Below, piece after piece: positions 17,140 through 27,900 of a stretch of 64,000 nt of DNA. Location of the stretch: positions 62,001 through 126,000 of the forward strand of contig CACYKY010000006.1 in assembly GCA_902775135.1 (NCBI GenBank). The letters are read 5' to 3'. Position numbers and translations under genes: made by a program. Each line of letters opens with the position of its first letter. Position 1 is the first letter of the stretch. The stretch is from an uncultured Bacteroidota bacterium (lineage in GTDB: Bacteria > Bacteroidota > Bacteroidia > Bacteroidales > P3). Under the pieces are notes generated by a model. That model was given only the letters and a program-made list of their open reading frames with translations, was not told the DNA's origin and made no database searches.

Positions 17140-19179
17140 ATGAGACAGACAACATATAGGATATATAGATATATTATACTGATACTTACGTTATTAGTAT
17201 CTTCTATAGGAATGGCGCAGCAGCCTGATACCATAGACCGAAAGCGCACACTGGAGGAGGTTTCCATCCATCAGCAGCGGTCCGAGGGGGTGACTCGCAT
17301 GGGCGGTGCAGTCAATGGCACCGCGATTGGACAAGGTGAGCTCTTCCGCGCCGCCTGCTGCAACCTCGGCGAGAGTTTCGTGGCCAATCCGTCGGTAGAC
17401 GTCAACTACAACGACGCGGCCGTCGGAGCGCGCCAAATCAAACTGCTGGGCCTCAGTGGGCAGTATGTACAGATGCTCGTCGAAGGTCTTCCCATGGCCA
17501 TGGGCGCCGCACAGCCCTACCTATTGGGCTACGTGCCCGGGGCATGGATGAAAAGCATAGCCGTAAGCAAGGGCACTTCCAGTGTCAAGCAGGGATTCCA
17601 AAGCATCACAGGCCAGATCGACGTAGAATATCTCAAGCCCGACGAGGAACAGGGCTTGGTACTAAACCTCTACGGCGACAGCCGCCTCAAGGCCGAAGGC
17701 AACCTGGTGGCCAATCTGCACCTTAACCGCCACCTCAGCACCGAGCTGCTGGCACACTATGAGCAGGACTTCGCCCACCACGACGCCGACAGCGACGGAT
17801 GGCATGACTCCCCTGCCCTGCGCCAGTTGAATCTCCAAAACCGATGGAAATACGTCAACGGACGCTACATCATGCATGCCGGTCTTGGGTTGGTGGACGA
17901 GAGCCGCGAAGGCGGACAGCTCCTCTCCGCAGCCGATATACCATACCGTGCCTTAGTGGACAGCCGACGCATGGAGACCTACATGAAGCATGCCATCCTG
18001 TTGGACAGCGAGCACAACACCAACCTTGCCCTCACGGCCACTGCCGTGCATTACACACTGGACGGCGCCTTCGGCAATACCGACCATCCCGAGGACGCCA
18101 CTCGGCCCTCTCAGAACTACACCAACAAGCACTCCTCCTTGACATCGCAACTGATGCTAGAACACGACTTCGACGACATCCACAGCCTCTCCGCCGGTCT
18201 CAGCCTCGTGGCCGACAAGATGGATGAAAGCCTCTCCTCGCATCCCCTGCCGCTTGCCTCCCAAGAAATCACCCCTGGCGCCTACATACAATACACCTTC
18301 AAGCCCGACTACCACTTCACAGCCATGATAGGTCTGCGCGCCGACCGCAGCAGCCTCTTCGGCACCTTCGCCACCCCGCGCCTGCACCTGAAATGGATGG
18401 TCAATGACTGGGTGACCTTCCGTGGATCCGTGGGCAAAGGCTACCGCACCACCTATCCCCTGGCCGAGCACCACTACCTGATCAGCTCGGGACGCACGCT
18501 GAATGTAACCTCCGACCCCCTACAGGAACAGGCATGGAACACCGGCATCAGCGGTGCTTTCACCATCCCCGTCGCCAACCGCAACGTGCTGGTCAACGCT
18601 GAGTTCTATCACACCGAGTTCCAACACCAGGCCGTAACAGACTACGATAGCGACCCCTCGCGCATCACCATTGCCGACCTCGACGGCCGCTCCTTCTCCT
18701 CCACCTTCCAAGTCGACGCCACCTGCGACATCACCGACGAGCTGAACCTCTTGGCCGCCTTCCGATACAACTATGTTCGCTGCACCTATGGAGGACAACT
18801 GTTGGAGAAACCCCTCCAGAGCCGCTACAAGGGTCTTCTCACCCTTGGATGGAAACCCATGATGGGATTGTGGCAGGTGGACCTCACGCTGCAAATGAAC
18901 GGCCCGGGAAGGGTGCCGGAATACTATGATGCCAATGGCACCCTGGTGACCGGCCACGATTTCCCTGCCTACCCGCAGCTAAACCTGCAGGTGACGCGCG
19001 AGTTCCGCCATTTCTCCCTCTATGTGGGTGGAGAAAACCTCACCAACTATCGTCAGCCCAACCCCGTCGTCAACGCCGCCAATCCCTGGTCTTCCTCCTT
19101 CGACCCCACACTCGTTTGGGGCCCTGTGCATGGTATCATGGCCTACGCCGGATTGCGAATGAATATTGGTAAATTATAA
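17140..19179 (+). CDS. TonB-dependent outer-membrane receptor, 679 aa
   Basis: The start is set at the ATG giving the signal peptide MRQTTYRIYRYIILILTLLV, cut after SIGMAQ; the frame upstream of it crosses the promoter. The plug domain (about residues 35-160) contains ACCNLGESFVANPSVDVNYN, IKLLGLSGQYVQMLVEGLP and KGTSSVKQGFQSITGQIDVE. A 22-strand-type barrel follows and ends in an aromatic-terminated strand, AYAGLRMNIGKL. No N-terminal carboxypeptidase-like domain is present, unlike SusC proteins, so a small ligand is more likely than a glycan. The next gene, 11 bases on, encodes an exported HMA metal-binding protein, which suggests a metal or metal-complex substrate such as copper. That is inference from context only. 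Confidence 0.92.
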   Translation: MRQTTYRIYRYIILILTLLVSSIGMAQQPDTIDRKRTLEEVSIHQQRSEGVTRMGGAVNGTAIGQGELFRAACCNLGESFVANPSVDVNYNDAAVGARQIKLLGLSGQYVQMLVEGLPMAMGAAQPYLLGYVPGAWMKSIAVSKGTSSVKQGFQSITGQIDVEYLKPDEEQGLVLNLYGDSRLKAEGNLVANLHLNRHLSTELLAHYEQDFAHHDADSDGWHDSPALRQLNLQNRWKYVNGRYIMHAGLGLVDESREGGQLLSAADIPYRALVDSRRMETYMKHAILLDSEHNTNLALTATAVHYTLDGAFGNTDHPEDATRPSQNYTNKHSSLTSQLMLEHDFDDIHSLSAGLSLVADKMDESLSSHPLPLASQEITPGAYIQYTFKPDYHFTAMIGLRADRSSLFGTFATPRLHLKWMVNDWVTFRGSVGKGYRTTYPLAEHHYLISSGRTLNVTSDPLQEQAWNTGISGAFTIPVANRNVLVNAEFYHTEFQHQAVTDYDSDPSRITIADLDGRSFSSTFQVDATCDITDELNLLAAFRYNYVRCTYGGQLLEKPLQSRYKGLLTLGWKPMMGLWQVDLTLQMNGPGRVPEYYDANGTLVTGHDFPAYPQLNLQVTREFRHFSLYVGGENLTNYRQPNPVVNAANPWSSSFDPTLVWGPVHGIMAYAGLRMNIGKL

Positions 19180-19190
19180 AAAACAATGAT

Positions 19191-19523
19191 ATGAAACAGA
19201 CACTTTTAATCATGTTGTCCAGCCTCCTGCTGATGTTTGGCGGCAAAGAGTTGCGTGTGCTTGTGATGACTCCCACGCCACAGATGCACTGCGAGAACTG
19301 CGAGAACAAAATCAAGAAAAACCTGCGTTTCGAGACGGGCGTTGTCAAGATCGAGACCAGCGTCAAAGAGCAAACCGTCACTGTGACCTACGACGCCTCG
19401 AAAACCACCAAAGAGAACATCCAGTCGGCAATGAAAAAGATTGGATACGACACCAAGGTGGTCAGCGACTCTCCAAAGGACAAAGTCAAAAAGAGAGAGA
19501 AGGCCAAGGCCGATAATAAGTAA
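19191..19523 (+). CDS. Exported heavy-metal-associated (HMA) domain protein, 110 aa
   Basis: Small protein with a hydrophobic N-terminal signal (MKQTLLIMLSSLLLMFGG) and one HMA fold: the metal-binding loop MHCENCENKIKKNL (CxxC), then VVKIETSVKEQTVTVTYDAS and IQSAMKKIGYDTKV, which complete the beta-alpha-beta-beta-alpha-beta pattern. The C-terminus is a Lys-rich tail. HMA domains bind Cu(I) and similar soft metals and hand them to ATPases or receptors. Here the partner is the TonB receptor directly upstream, probably in one transcript ending at the hairpin at 19536-19571. It probably works in the periplasm. Alternative ligands such as Zn, Hg or Cd are not excluded. Confidence 0.9.
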   Translation: MKQTLLIMLSSLLLMFGGKELRVLVMTPTPQMHCENCENKIKKNLRFETGVVKIETSVKEQTVTVTYDASKTTKENIQSAMKKIGYDTKVVSDSPKDKVKKREKAKADNK

Positions 19524-19535
19524 AAAACAAAAAAG

Positions 19536-19571
19536 GAGCGGACCGACAGAGTATCGGTCCGCTCTTTTTTA
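19536..19571. terminator. Two-way terminator between the HMA gene and metG
   Basis: Eleven-base perfect arms GAGCGGACCGA / TCGGTCCGCTC (19536-19546, 19554-19564), flanked by A-rich sequence on the left and T7 on the right, so it works in both directions. Confidence 0.93.
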
Positions 19572-19584
19572 TAGGAGTATTCGG

Positions 19585-21645
19585 TCAACCCACTTGACAA
19601 CCTGGGGTGACAATGTCGGAGGGCTGCAGGAGGACCAGCCGTCCGTCCTTGTCCTCGGCGCTGAGGATCATACCTTGACTCTCTACACCTTTGAGTTTGC
19701 GCGGCGGGAAATTGGCAATGAAGCACACCTGACGGCCGACGAGTTTCTCGGGCTCGGGGTAGAACTTGGCAATGCCGCTAACGATGGTGCGTGTGCCCAT
19801 GCCGTCCTCTATCTTGAATTGGAGGAGTTTGTCGGCTTTGGGGACCTTGGTGCACTCGAGGATGGTGCCCACACGAATGTCCATCTTGCCGAAATCGTCG
19901 ATAGTGACGCTTGACTTGACCTCGGAGGGTTGCCAAGCGGCAAGGGCGTTTTGCTCCTTGGTTTTCAGCAGGCGGTCCACCTGGGCCTGGATAGCCTCGT
20001 CGCCAATCTGCTCAAAGAGAAGTTCGGGCTGGTCAATCTGATGACCTTCCATAAGGAGGTCGGCACGTCCGGCGTCTTTCCATCCCATGGCAGGAAGGTT
20101 CATGATGCGGTGCATCTTGTCGGCCGTGAAGGGCAGGAAGGGAGCACAGAGAATGGCCAGGTTAGCACAAATCTGGAGCGAAAGGTTCATGGCGGTAGCA
20201 GTGAGCTCGGGGTCGGTCTTGACGAGTTTCCATGGCTCACGGTCAGTAAGGTATTTGTTGCCCAGACGAGCCAAGTTCATCATCTCGGCGAGAGCCTCGC
20301 GAAAACGGTAGGTCTCTATGCTGCGACCTATGCGTTCGGGGAAGGAACCCAGTTCCTTGACCAACTCCTGCTCGGTTTGGCCGAGAGGACCGCAAGCTGG
20401 CACTTTGCCGCCGTAGAACTTGTGCGTGAGCACGAGGGTGCGGTTGACGAAGTTGCCGAGGATGGCGACCAGTTCAGAGTTGTTTTTCAGCTGGAAGTCC
20501 TTCCAGGTGAAGTCGTTGTCCTTGGTCTCAGGGGCATTGCTGCAAAGAGTGTAGCGGAGCACATCCTGTTTGCCAGGAAAATCCTTCAGGTACTCATGCA
20601 GCCAGACAGCCCAGTTGCGCGAGGTGCTGATCTTGTCGCCTTCGAGGTTGAGAAATTCGTTGGCAGGCACATTGGCAGGCAGGATGTAGCTGCCGTCGGC
20701 GTGGAGCATCGAAGGGAAGATAATGCAGTGGAAGACAATGTTGTCCTTACCAATGAAGTGTACCAGTTTGGTGTCCTTGTCTTTCCACCATTTCTCCCAG
20801 TCGTCACCCTTGAGTTGCTTGGTGAACGAGATGTATCCAATGGGAGCGTCGAACCAGACATAGAGCACCTTGCCGTCGGCACCTTCAATGGGCACTTTCA
20901 CACCCCAATCAAGGTCGCGCGTGACAGCACGAGGTTGCAATCCGGCATCAATCCATGATTTGCACTGACCGTAGACATTGGTCTTCCAGTCGCCCTTGTG
21001 GCCTTCGAGAATCCACTCGCGCAGCCAAGGTTCGTCCTGGTCCAACGGGAGGAACCAATGTTTGGTCTCTTTCAGCACGGGTTTGCTGCCGCTGAGGGCG
21101 CTCTTGGGATTGATGAGGTCGGTGGCATTGAGACTGGTACCACAAGCCTCGCACTGGTCGCCATAGGCGTGCTCGTTACCGCAATGGGGGCAGGTGCCGG
21201 TGATGTAACGGTCGGCCAGGAACTGCTGGGCCTCCTCATCGTAATACTGCATCGACACTTTCTCTACGAACTTGCCTTCCTCATAGAGCTTTTTGAAATA
21301 GGCGGCGGCGGTCTCGTGGTGCTCCTTGCTGGAAGTGCGACTATATATGTCGAACGAGATACCCAACTCGGCGAAGGAGTCCTTGATAATCTTGTGGTAA
21401 CGGTCGACGATGTCCTGCGGCGTGCAGCCCTCTTTGCGGGCCTTGATGGTGATGGGAACGCCGTGCTCGTCGCTGCCGCCGATGAACATCACCTGCTCTC
21501 CTTGGGCACGGAGATAGCGCACATAGACGTCGGCGGGCACATAGACACCGGCCAAATGGCCGATGTGCACAGGACCATTGGCATAGGGCAACGCCGATGT
21601 GACGGTATAGCGACGGTATTGCTTGTCTTTGTCAGTATAAACCAT
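19585..21645 (-). CDS. metG: Methionyl-tRNA synthetase
   Basis: 686 aa, the full-length form with a C-terminal tRNA-binding domain. It charges tRNA-Met with methionine using ATP. HIGH is in [11 protein letters not shown] near residue 28; the zinc-knuckle cysteines are in [18 protein letters not shown] (about 150-170); the second signature is KISTSRNW (family KMSKS). The anticodon-binding helices lie about 390-540. The last 110 residues ([16 protein letters not shown] ... [14 protein letters not shown]) form the Trbp111/EMAP-like OB fold that gives dimerisation and tRNA affinity. It probably shares a transcript with the DUF5606 gene 108 bases upstream; no clear separate promoter was seen. Confidence 0.98.
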   Translation of the reverse strand: MVYTDKDKQYRRYTVTSALPYANGPVHIGHLAGVYVPADVYVRYLRAQGEQVMFIGGSDEHGVPITIKARKEGCTPQDIVDRYHKIIKDSFAELGISFDIYSRTSSKEHHETAAAYFKKLYEEGKFVEKVSMQYYDEEAQQFLADRYITGTCPHCGNEHAYGDQCEACGTSLNATDLINPKSALSGSKPVLKETKHWFLPLDQDEPWLREWILEGHKGDWKTNVYGQCKSWIDAGLQPRAVTRDLDWGVKVPIEGADGKVLYVWFDAPIGYISFTKQLKGDDWEKWWKDKDTKLVHFIGKDNIVFHCIIFPSMLHADGSYILPANVPANEFLNLEGDKISTSRNWAVWLHEYLKDFPGKQDVLRYTLCSNAPETKDNDFTWKDFQLKNNSELVAILGNFVNRTLVLTHKFYGGKVPACGPLGQTEQELVKELGSFPERIGRSIETYRFREALAEMMNLARLGNKYLTDREPWKLVKTDPELTATAMNLSLQICANLAILCAPFLPFTADKMHRIMNLPAMGWKDAGRADLLMEGHQIDQPELLFEQIGDEAIQAQVDRLLKTKEQNALAAWQPSEVKSSVTIDDFGKMDIRVGTILECTKVPKADKLLQFKIEDGMGTRTIVSGIAKFYPEPEKLVGRQVCFIANFPPRKLKGVESQGMILSAEDKDGRLVLLQPSDIVTPGCQVG

Positions 21646-21753
21646 TCTGATTGTGTTAATGTGTTATTTCGCTAATGTGTTAGTGGCTTGCGCTAGTATG
21701 CCTCGCGAACCTGATGTGCAAAGCATCACTCACGCATTTACACATTCACACAT

Positions 21754-22173
21754 TTATGCGTTCTCTTCTTTTTTCTCTTCTTCGTCGAAGGTAATCTTCT
21801 CTGCGCCAAGCAGGATGTTGTACCAGGCGAAGAGTTTCTTGGCATCGGAGGCGTGGACACGGTCGCGGTCGTAGTCGGGCAACACAGCCTCAAGAAGGGC
21901 GAAGAGTTCCTTGCCGTCGGCTTTCTTGGGGTCGAAAGCAGTGGCCTTGCCGTCGAGATGCTTATAGATGGCCTGCATGACGTCTTCCAAGGGACGTTCG
22001 TCGGTGTCTGTGAAGATGCGTATCTCGCCCAGCGAGCTGATGCGGTCGTTCTTGAAGACAGGGTATTTCTGACCCGTGACGAGGTTTTTCACAATGGCGC
22101 CACCTTTGGTCTGCGACACCAGTTCACTGAGGTCCGGCTTGCCGGAAATCACTAAGATGCTTGTCAAATCCAT
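21754..22173 (-). CDS. DUF5606 family protein, 139 aa
   Basis: Bacteroidetes-specific small cytoplasmic protein of unknown function. The family pattern is plain: MDLTSILVISGKPDLSELVS at the start, then GGAIVKNLVTGQKYPVF, SSLGEIRIFT, a helical half (KELFALLEAVLPDYDRDRV) and AWYNILLGAEKITF. It ends in an acidic Glu/Lys tail. There is no signal peptide or membrane segment. It lies upstream of metG on the same strand. Confidence 0.9.
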   Translation of the reverse strand: MDLTSILVISGKPDLSELVSQTKGGAIVKNLVTGQKYPVFKNDRISSLGEIRIFTDTDERPLEDVMQAIYKHLDGKATAFDPKKADGKELFALLEAVLPDYDRDRVHASDAKKLFAWYNILLGAEKITFDEEEKKEENA

Positions 22174-22241
22174 TCTAGTATCTATTATTAGTTTGTTTTG
22201 CTAAAAACGCACTTTCGCAATTTATATTTTTCTTTAGGTTG

Positions 22242-23081
22242 TTAAATCTTCTTAATATGGTATTGGCGAAGGCCCTCGATGGGGTCGGCGACAACCCCTT
22301 TGATTTCAAGACCATGGTTTTCGGCGACCAATTCAACAAGGGGTCTAATGCGTGCAGCGAACCCTCCAACAAGGTAAAGCACCGAGCAATGAGAAATCTT
22401 TAAAAGATGATCCAGCTGATAGTTATACCACTCATCTAGACAGAACAGAATCTCCGACGAGCAATAGTCATCGTTAATGTGTTCAATGGCAAACCTCGCC
22501 AGCGACGCCAAAAAACGATTGGCATTTGGCTGGTGATAGACAGCATCAAGAAATTCCTCACCCGTCATAGGGTAAGCATCATAGAACCTGGAAGATATAT
22601 TCCTTGGCATACACCCTGTCAGGTAGTCCTGCAATAGGCGCCGACCCACATGATTGGCCGACCCCTCGTCACCCAAGATGTACCCTGTGCTGGGCGATCG
22701 ATAGGCAATCTGGCGACCGTCGTAGTAGCAGGCATTGCTGCCTGTGCCAAGAATGCCCACCAAGGCAGGTTGGACACCAGCGGTGGCACGGCAGGCGCCG
22801 AGCATGTCGGTCTCGACATGTACATCGCTTGTTCCAAAAGCTTTAGAGAGCCATGCGGCCACCTTCTTGCATTGGACAGGGAGACCGCAGCCAGCGCCGT
22901 AGAAGTGAATTGAAAATTGAGAATTGAGAATTGAAAGGTGCTGACGCACGGTGGCGCAGGCAGCCATGAACTGCTCCTCACTGGTGAAGTGGGGGTTCAG
23001 GCCCTCGGTAACTATCATGTTACCAGACTCTACCTCCATCCACGTGGTCTTGGTGCTACCGCTGTCGGCTACCAATATCAT
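22242..23081 (-). CDS. BadF/BadG/BcrA-type ATPase, N-acetylglucosamine kinase-like
   Basis: 279 aa. The start is placed at the ATG at 23081 because the protein there begins [14 protein letters not shown], the phosphate-1 loop of the ASKHA fold, and because this ATG overlaps the pyrD stop (ATGA). Other marks: [14 protein letters not shown] (phosphate-2), [18 protein letters not shown] (typical of GlcNAc kinase-like members), and [15 protein letters not shown] (adenosine motif). It probably phosphorylates an amino sugar such as GlcNAc or a cell-wall-derived sugar in the cytoplasm; the substrate is inferred from the subfamily only. Odd: residues about 48-56 (LSILNSQFS) are encoded by a TTCAATT heptamer tract just before the FYGAGC strand. 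Confidence 0.85.
   Translation of the reverse strand: MILVADSGSTKTTWMEVESGNMIVTEGLNPHFTSEEQFMAACATVRQHLSILNSQFSIHFYGAGCGLPVQCKKVAAWLSKAFGTSDVHVETDMLGACRATAGVQPALVGILGTGSNACYYDGRQIAYRSPSTGYILGDEGSANHVGRRLLQDYLTGCMPRNISSRFYDAYPMTGEEFLDAVYHQPNANRFLASLARFAIEHINDDYCSSEILFCLDEWYNYQLDHLLKISHCSVLYLVGGFAARIRPLVELVAENHGLEIKGVVADPIEGLRQYHIKKI
22907..22936 (-). repeat. TTCAATT heptamer tract inside the sugar-kinase gene
   Basis: About four heptamers (plus-strand AATTGAA/AATTGAG units). Read in frame on the minus strand they encode [10 protein letters not shown]. The edge next to AAGTGA is like the copies at about 48415 and 62029. Confidence 0.8.
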
Positions 23082-23986
23082 ATGATGCCGATAATCTCGT
23101 TGATATCGCTGATTCCATGCTTCTTGCACCACTGGTCCATGCCGTCGATAATCTTGATGGTGACGGCAGGGTCGATGAAGTTGGCCGTGCCCACTTCAAT
23201 GGCTGTAGCGCCAGCCATCATGAACTCGATAGCATCCTCGGCAGTGCAGATACCGCCCAGACCCACCACAGGAATCTTCACGGCATGAGCCACTTGCCAC
23301 ACCATGCGAACAGCCACAGGCTTCACGGCAGGGCCACTCAAGCCACCCGTGACATTAGCCATGAAGGGACGACGGCGTTCTATATCGATAGCCATGCCGA
23401 GCAGGGTATTAATGAGGCTCACACTGTCGGCACCCGCACCTTCGACAGCTTTGGCTATCTCGGCAATACTGGTAACATTGGGCGAAAGTTTTACTATCAG
23501 CGTCTTATGGTATACCTTGCGCACCGCGCTGACCACCTGCGCAGCCATATCGGGGCTGGTGCCGAAGCCCATACCGCCACACTTCACATTGGGGCAGCTG
23601 ATGTTCAATTCGATGGCGGGAATGTGCTCCAAAGCATCGATTTGTTCGGCCACAGAACAGTACTCATCGATGGAAGAACCGCTGACATTGACGATGATAT
23701 TGGTGTCTAAATGCTTGATTCTATGATAAACCGCGGAACAGAACTTCTCCACACCGCCATTCTGCAAACCCACGGAATTAAGCATGCCCGAAGGGGTCTC
23801 CACCATGCGGGGATAGGGATTGCCCTCGCGATGGCTACCAGTGGTTCCTTTGACGACAAAACCACCCAGACGGTTGAGGTCGATGAAGTCGGCGAACTCC
23901 TCGCCATATCCGAAGGTGCCGCTAGCCGTCATCACCGGGTTTTTCAACTTAAGATTGTGTATGTTGACATTTAACATTGGTACCAT
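23078..23986 (-). CDS. pyrD: Dihydroorotate dehydrogenase B, catalytic subunit
   Basis: 302 aa, class 1B FMN enzyme that oxidises dihydroorotate to orotate in pyrimidine synthesis. Visible: [16 protein letters not shown] (substrate/FMN region), [24 protein letters not shown] with the class 1B catalytic cysteine, [10 protein letters not shown], and the FMN phosphate loops [10 protein letters not shown] and [12 protein letters not shown]. The partner subunit gene pyrK lies directly upstream and overlaps it by 16 bases; the two proteins form the PyrD2-PyrK2 complex. A start three codons later ([10 protein letters not shown]) is equally possible. The next gene, a sugar kinase, overlaps its stop codon. 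Confidence 0.96.
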   Translation of the reverse strand: MVPMLNVNIHNLKLKNPVMTASGTFGYGEEFADFIDLNRLGGFVVKGTTGSHREGNPYPRMVETPSGMLNSVGLQNGGVEKFCSAVYHRIKHLDTNIIVNVSGSSIDEYCSVAEQIDALEHIPAIELNISCPNVKCGGMGFGTSPDMAAQVVSAVRKVYHKTLIVKLSPNVTSIAEIAKAVEGAGADSVSLINTLLGMAIDIERRRPFMANVTGGLSGPAVKPVAVRMVWQVAHAVKIPVVGLGGICTAEDAIEFMMAGATAIEVGTANFIDPAVTIKIIDGMDQWCKKHGISDINEIIGII

Positions 23987-24747
23987 TTTTTAAGGGTGGA
24001 TATATCGAAAACAGGGCCGTCCTTGCAGACGCAGCGATGCCCCTGGTCGGTGTCGGTGACACAGCAAAGGCAGGCGCCGACGCCGCAGGCCATCATGTTC
24101 TCCAAACTCACTTCACAACGTAGTCCACGCTCGGCGGCACTGCGGGCCACAGCTTTCATCATCGGCGTAGGACCACAGGTGTAGACCATATCATAATGCT
24201 CACCAAAAGCAGGATGCTGGGTGACCAAACCATGATGTCCCAGGGATCCATCGTCGGTGGCGATGCAGAGCCGTCCATAGGCAGCAAAAGCATCGCGCAC
24301 AGGAATGAGGCTCTCCGTGCGACCGCCAAGGATGATGGTACAATCCACACCCTTTGCTTTCAGTACTTTAGAAAGATGCAGCAGCGGAGCTGTACCGGCA
24401 CCGCCACCTACGAGGACAGCACGACTGCCAGCAGCGAGGTCCAAGCTGAACCCATGGCCAAGGGGATAGACAACATTGAGCTTGTCGCCCTCCTTCAGCT
24501 CGGCAAGCCGACGGGTACCATTGCCGACAATCTGGATTAGAAGTGTCATAGTACCCTCTTTCTCGTCCACATCGTGGATAGAGATGGGGCGACGCAGCAT
24601 CACCTTGGGCTCTCCCTCCACCTGCAACTCCACAAACTGGCCGGGTGCTATGTGCTGCATCATGCCTCCGTGACCCAGCACAAGCGAGAAGTAACTCTCT
24701 CCAAGCTGACGTCGTTCAAGAATCGTGAAATCGTGTATCTCTTTCAT
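23971..24747 (-). CDS. pyrK: Dihydroorotate dehydrogenase B, electron-transfer subunit
   Basis: 258 aa FAD and [2Fe-2S] subunit that passes electrons from PyrD to NAD+. The ferredoxin-reductase-like FAD domain has RRPISIHDV (FAD motif) and PGQFVEL; the NAD domain has [13 protein letters not shown] and YTCGPTPMM. The C-terminal cluster uses CGVGACLCC with a later Cys in HRCVC, matching the PyrK CxxxxCxxC...C pattern. It overlaps pyrD. I saw no convincing TAnnTTTG promoter in the 189 bases upstream. Confidence 0.96.
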   Translation of the reverse strand: MKEIHDFTILERRQLGESYFSLVLGHGGMMQHIAPGQFVELQVEGEPKVMLRRPISIHDVDEKEGTMTLLIQIVGNGTRRLAELKEGDKLNVVYPLGHGFSLDLAAGSRAVLVGGGAGTAPLLHLSKVLKAKGVDCTIILGGRTESLIPVRDAFAAYGRLCIATDDGSLGHHGLVTQHPAFGEHYDMVYTCGPTPMMKAVARSAAERGLRCEVSLENMMACGVGACLCCVTDTDQGHRCVCKDGPVFDISTLKKWYQC

Positions 24748-24889
24748 CAGAAACGTTATTTTGTATTCATAACGTAGTCTGTAGATAATTATTGTACCGC
24801 ATGACCTTTTTTAACGGCGGATGCCTCGAATTACTCGAAGCTATGCAGGTTGCTCCGTGCTTGTAGGGCGGTGGCTGGGTAAAAAAAAC

Positions 24890-24918
24890 TGTCGCCCTGC
24901 TCCCTAAGCAGGGCGACA
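24890..24918 (-). terminator. Terminator of the 2464-aa T9SS gene
   Basis: Eleven-base perfect arms TGTCGCCCTGC / GCAGGGCGACA with a seven-base loop; the minus-strand T run lies at 24888-24881. The rest of the gap to pyrK (24748-24880) shows nothing. Confidence 0.92.
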
Positions 24919-24936
24919 GCGTTTGTTGTCAGGTTG

Positions 24937-27900
24937 TTACTGTAGAATAAGTTTGCGGATTGCCGTAGTGGTTTCATCCGTCAGGCGGAGGAAGTAGGTG
25001 CCGCGCGGGAGCATACTGATGTCGAGGATGATTGCCTGACTGTTTGATTGTTGGATCGTCTGAATGGATACCACACGGCCGTTGAGGTCGAGGAGGGTTG
25101 CGGTTTCCGCATTCCATCCTTCGCATTCCACCCTGACAGTGGTGGTGGCAGGGTTGGGATAGATGTTGACACGTCGATTGTTGACTTCGGGAGCGTCGTT
25201 GATGCCTACGCTGTCGCCAACCCACTGACAAAGAATGGTGAAGGTGGTGTCAGAGGTGACGACTACCTGACGCGGATTGTCGGCATTGCCATCGTCCCAG
25301 CCGAGAATTATCCAATGGCCTCCCTCGGTGACGGTGTCAAGAGCCACATAGCCGATTTCGATGGTATCCCCGTGGTCATAGGTGCCGCTGCCATAGGTGC
25401 GGCAGGCACCTTCGTCGCTGGAGGCAACGGTAACTGTATGCTGATCGGGAGCGAAGAAGGCCGTGAAGAGGGTGTCAGTTTCCACCTTGATGGTACGTAC
25501 AGGCGCGGTGACGCTGTCGTTCCACATGACGAAATGGTAACCCTCGTTGGGGGTGGCGGCGATGGTGACATTGGTGCCCTCTACGTAGGTGCCGGCGCCC
25601 GTTGCACTACCCATCGTCGTGTCGTTGACGGAGAGAGAGAGTTCGTGTGTCACCGGTATCGATGCCGTGATGGAAATGTCGTCAATATAGCAACGGACAA
25701 GGGTGCCGCCGAAGCGGAAAGCGAGAGAGAAGGGCTGCGGCAAGGCCGCGGCCGCTACGGTGAACTGATGATTGATGTAAGTGGAGTTGGAAGAGGAGGG
25801 GGCGACATTGCCCAGGGGGATGAATCCGGCGGTGTCGGCCACGTCGGCCATAACACCCACCTCGAAGAAGGAGGTGGCGTCGAACGACCAGAGCGAAGCA
25901 TGGAAGCTGATGTCGACACCATGGCCCTGCGGGTCGATCAGTGGCGAGCAGGCGAAGTTGCGATAGTTGGGGTCGCAGCTTTCTGTATTATCTCCAGAGT
26001 TGACGACGACAAAGAACAGGTTGCGCGAGGAGGTGCCGTAGATGTCGGCACTAGGATAGCTGGAGTAGGGGTAAAGGATGGTGCGCCAGCAGATGCTGTC
26101 GAGGCGGTACTCGTTCTCGAAGTCCATGCTGTAGGGCAGCGTGAACGGCTGACAGGGAGTGGAGAAACGGAGGCTGCAGCTGACAGCGGTATCGCCGATG
26201 GAGCAGACCTGGCTGACGGAGGCGACATAGTTCGTCTGCGGCTGCAGGCCGTCGAGAAGGAAGGAGGTGTCGTTGGTGGTGCCCTGCAGCGCGCCGTCGA
26301 GGTAGACGGCCCACTGGCCGGGCCACACCGAGGGCGACCACTGCAGGGTGGCGGCGGTGTCGGACAGGTGCGTCAGCAGCAGGTCGTTCACGGGTTGGCA
26401 GCTGCCGATGGCATCCACCTGCACACGAATCAAAGAGGTGATAAAGTCGCCATAGAAGATGATGTGGCGCTGCGTGCCGGTGAAATTCTCGAAGGAGTAG
26501 GAATACTCATGCGTGCCGTCGGCGGCGATGGTAGAGTCGAGCCAGAGGGCATTCTGTCCGTTGGCATCGCTGACGCCGACCTTTATCATGGGACTGAAGA
26601 AACGATTGGAGTTGACGGTGTAGCGTACGATGAGGCCATTGAGGTCGCGGTCGAATTCGGGTGATGTGATGGGACGCGGGTGCGCCATGTAGTCGTCCAT
26701 GCGGGCGCCGCCATCGCTATAAGAATTAGCGGATGACACGACGCCACTTGGCACAAACCAGCAGCCGACCTGGCCAGTGGAGAAGTCGTGGCAGTAAGGC
26801 AGCCCGAAGCGGCCGCAAAGGGTGGCAACCGTCAAGGTGTTGCCATAGAGCGTGTCGCCCTCCAAGCAGAGCGAACCCACGCGCATCTCATAGTGGGTAG
26901 CCTGGGTGAGGCCGGCGATGGTGAATGTAGTAGAGTCGGTGCTACCCGCTGTGTTCCAGGCAGTGCTGCCGACGGCACGGTATTCCACCACCCAGAGATT
27001 CTCCGAGCCCAAGCGCTGCCAGGTCAAGGCAATGCTGTGGGTGTCGGCCGATGCAGTTGCTTGGGGTGCTGTGCAGGGAAGGGGTTCCCAATCAAGGCTC
27101 ACTGCTTCGGAGGTATCGCTGCCACAGAGGACCCGCAACTCGGCATGATAACTGTGATAGAGGAATGGGGAGACAAGTGTAGTGTCGGTACCGTGGGCAA
27201 CGAAGGCGGTGCTGTCGTCCAAGGTGACGTCATGAAGGGTCACCAGCACGCCTTCTGCCGACTGGGCGCCGAAGTTGTCATACTGCCAGCTGAGGGAGGC
27301 CGAACGAGCGTCCAGCACGGTAGCTTCGGCAGTGAGCAGTTGAGCACAGGTCACGGGGACGTCGATGCCGAGGTCGTCGATGCAAACGCCGCTATAGCCC
27401 TCGGTGCCAATCCCCGGACGGAAGGCTATGGCCACATGGGCAGTGTCGAGGCCTCGCGTAGAGATGCGGCAGGCAGTCCAGCTGTCGGTGGCGGTAAGCG
27501 TGTCGATGGCGACGAAGGTGGTCGAATCGGCGGGGTCGGTCATGGCTCCAACCACAAGAATGCCATTGTTGTCTGACGATGTACCGAATTTCTTCAGACG
27601 GAAACTGACGACCATGTCGTTGCCGGGATGGTTTATGACCGGTGTGGACATCAGGGAGGGATAAATGAAGGTGCCGCGTGTAATCACCAGATATTCGTTC
27701 TGCACATAATTGTTGACGTTCAAGTGAGTCCAGCAGTCGATTGAGGCATCGCCGTTGGAGAAGTTGTTGGCGTATGGCAGGTCGACTTCTCCACACCGGG
27801 TGAGGAACTGCGCCGTGGCATAGCTACTGGTGTCATTGCCCGCCAGGCTGGCCACCCGTACCGTGTACTGCGTGCGTGCCGCGAGGCCGTGTAGCACCAC

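Noticed and set aside
21646..21753. tRNA or small RNA between metG and the DUF5606 gene
   Set aside because: No cloverleaf or stable hairpin could be drawn; only ATGTGTTA-like short repeats are visible.
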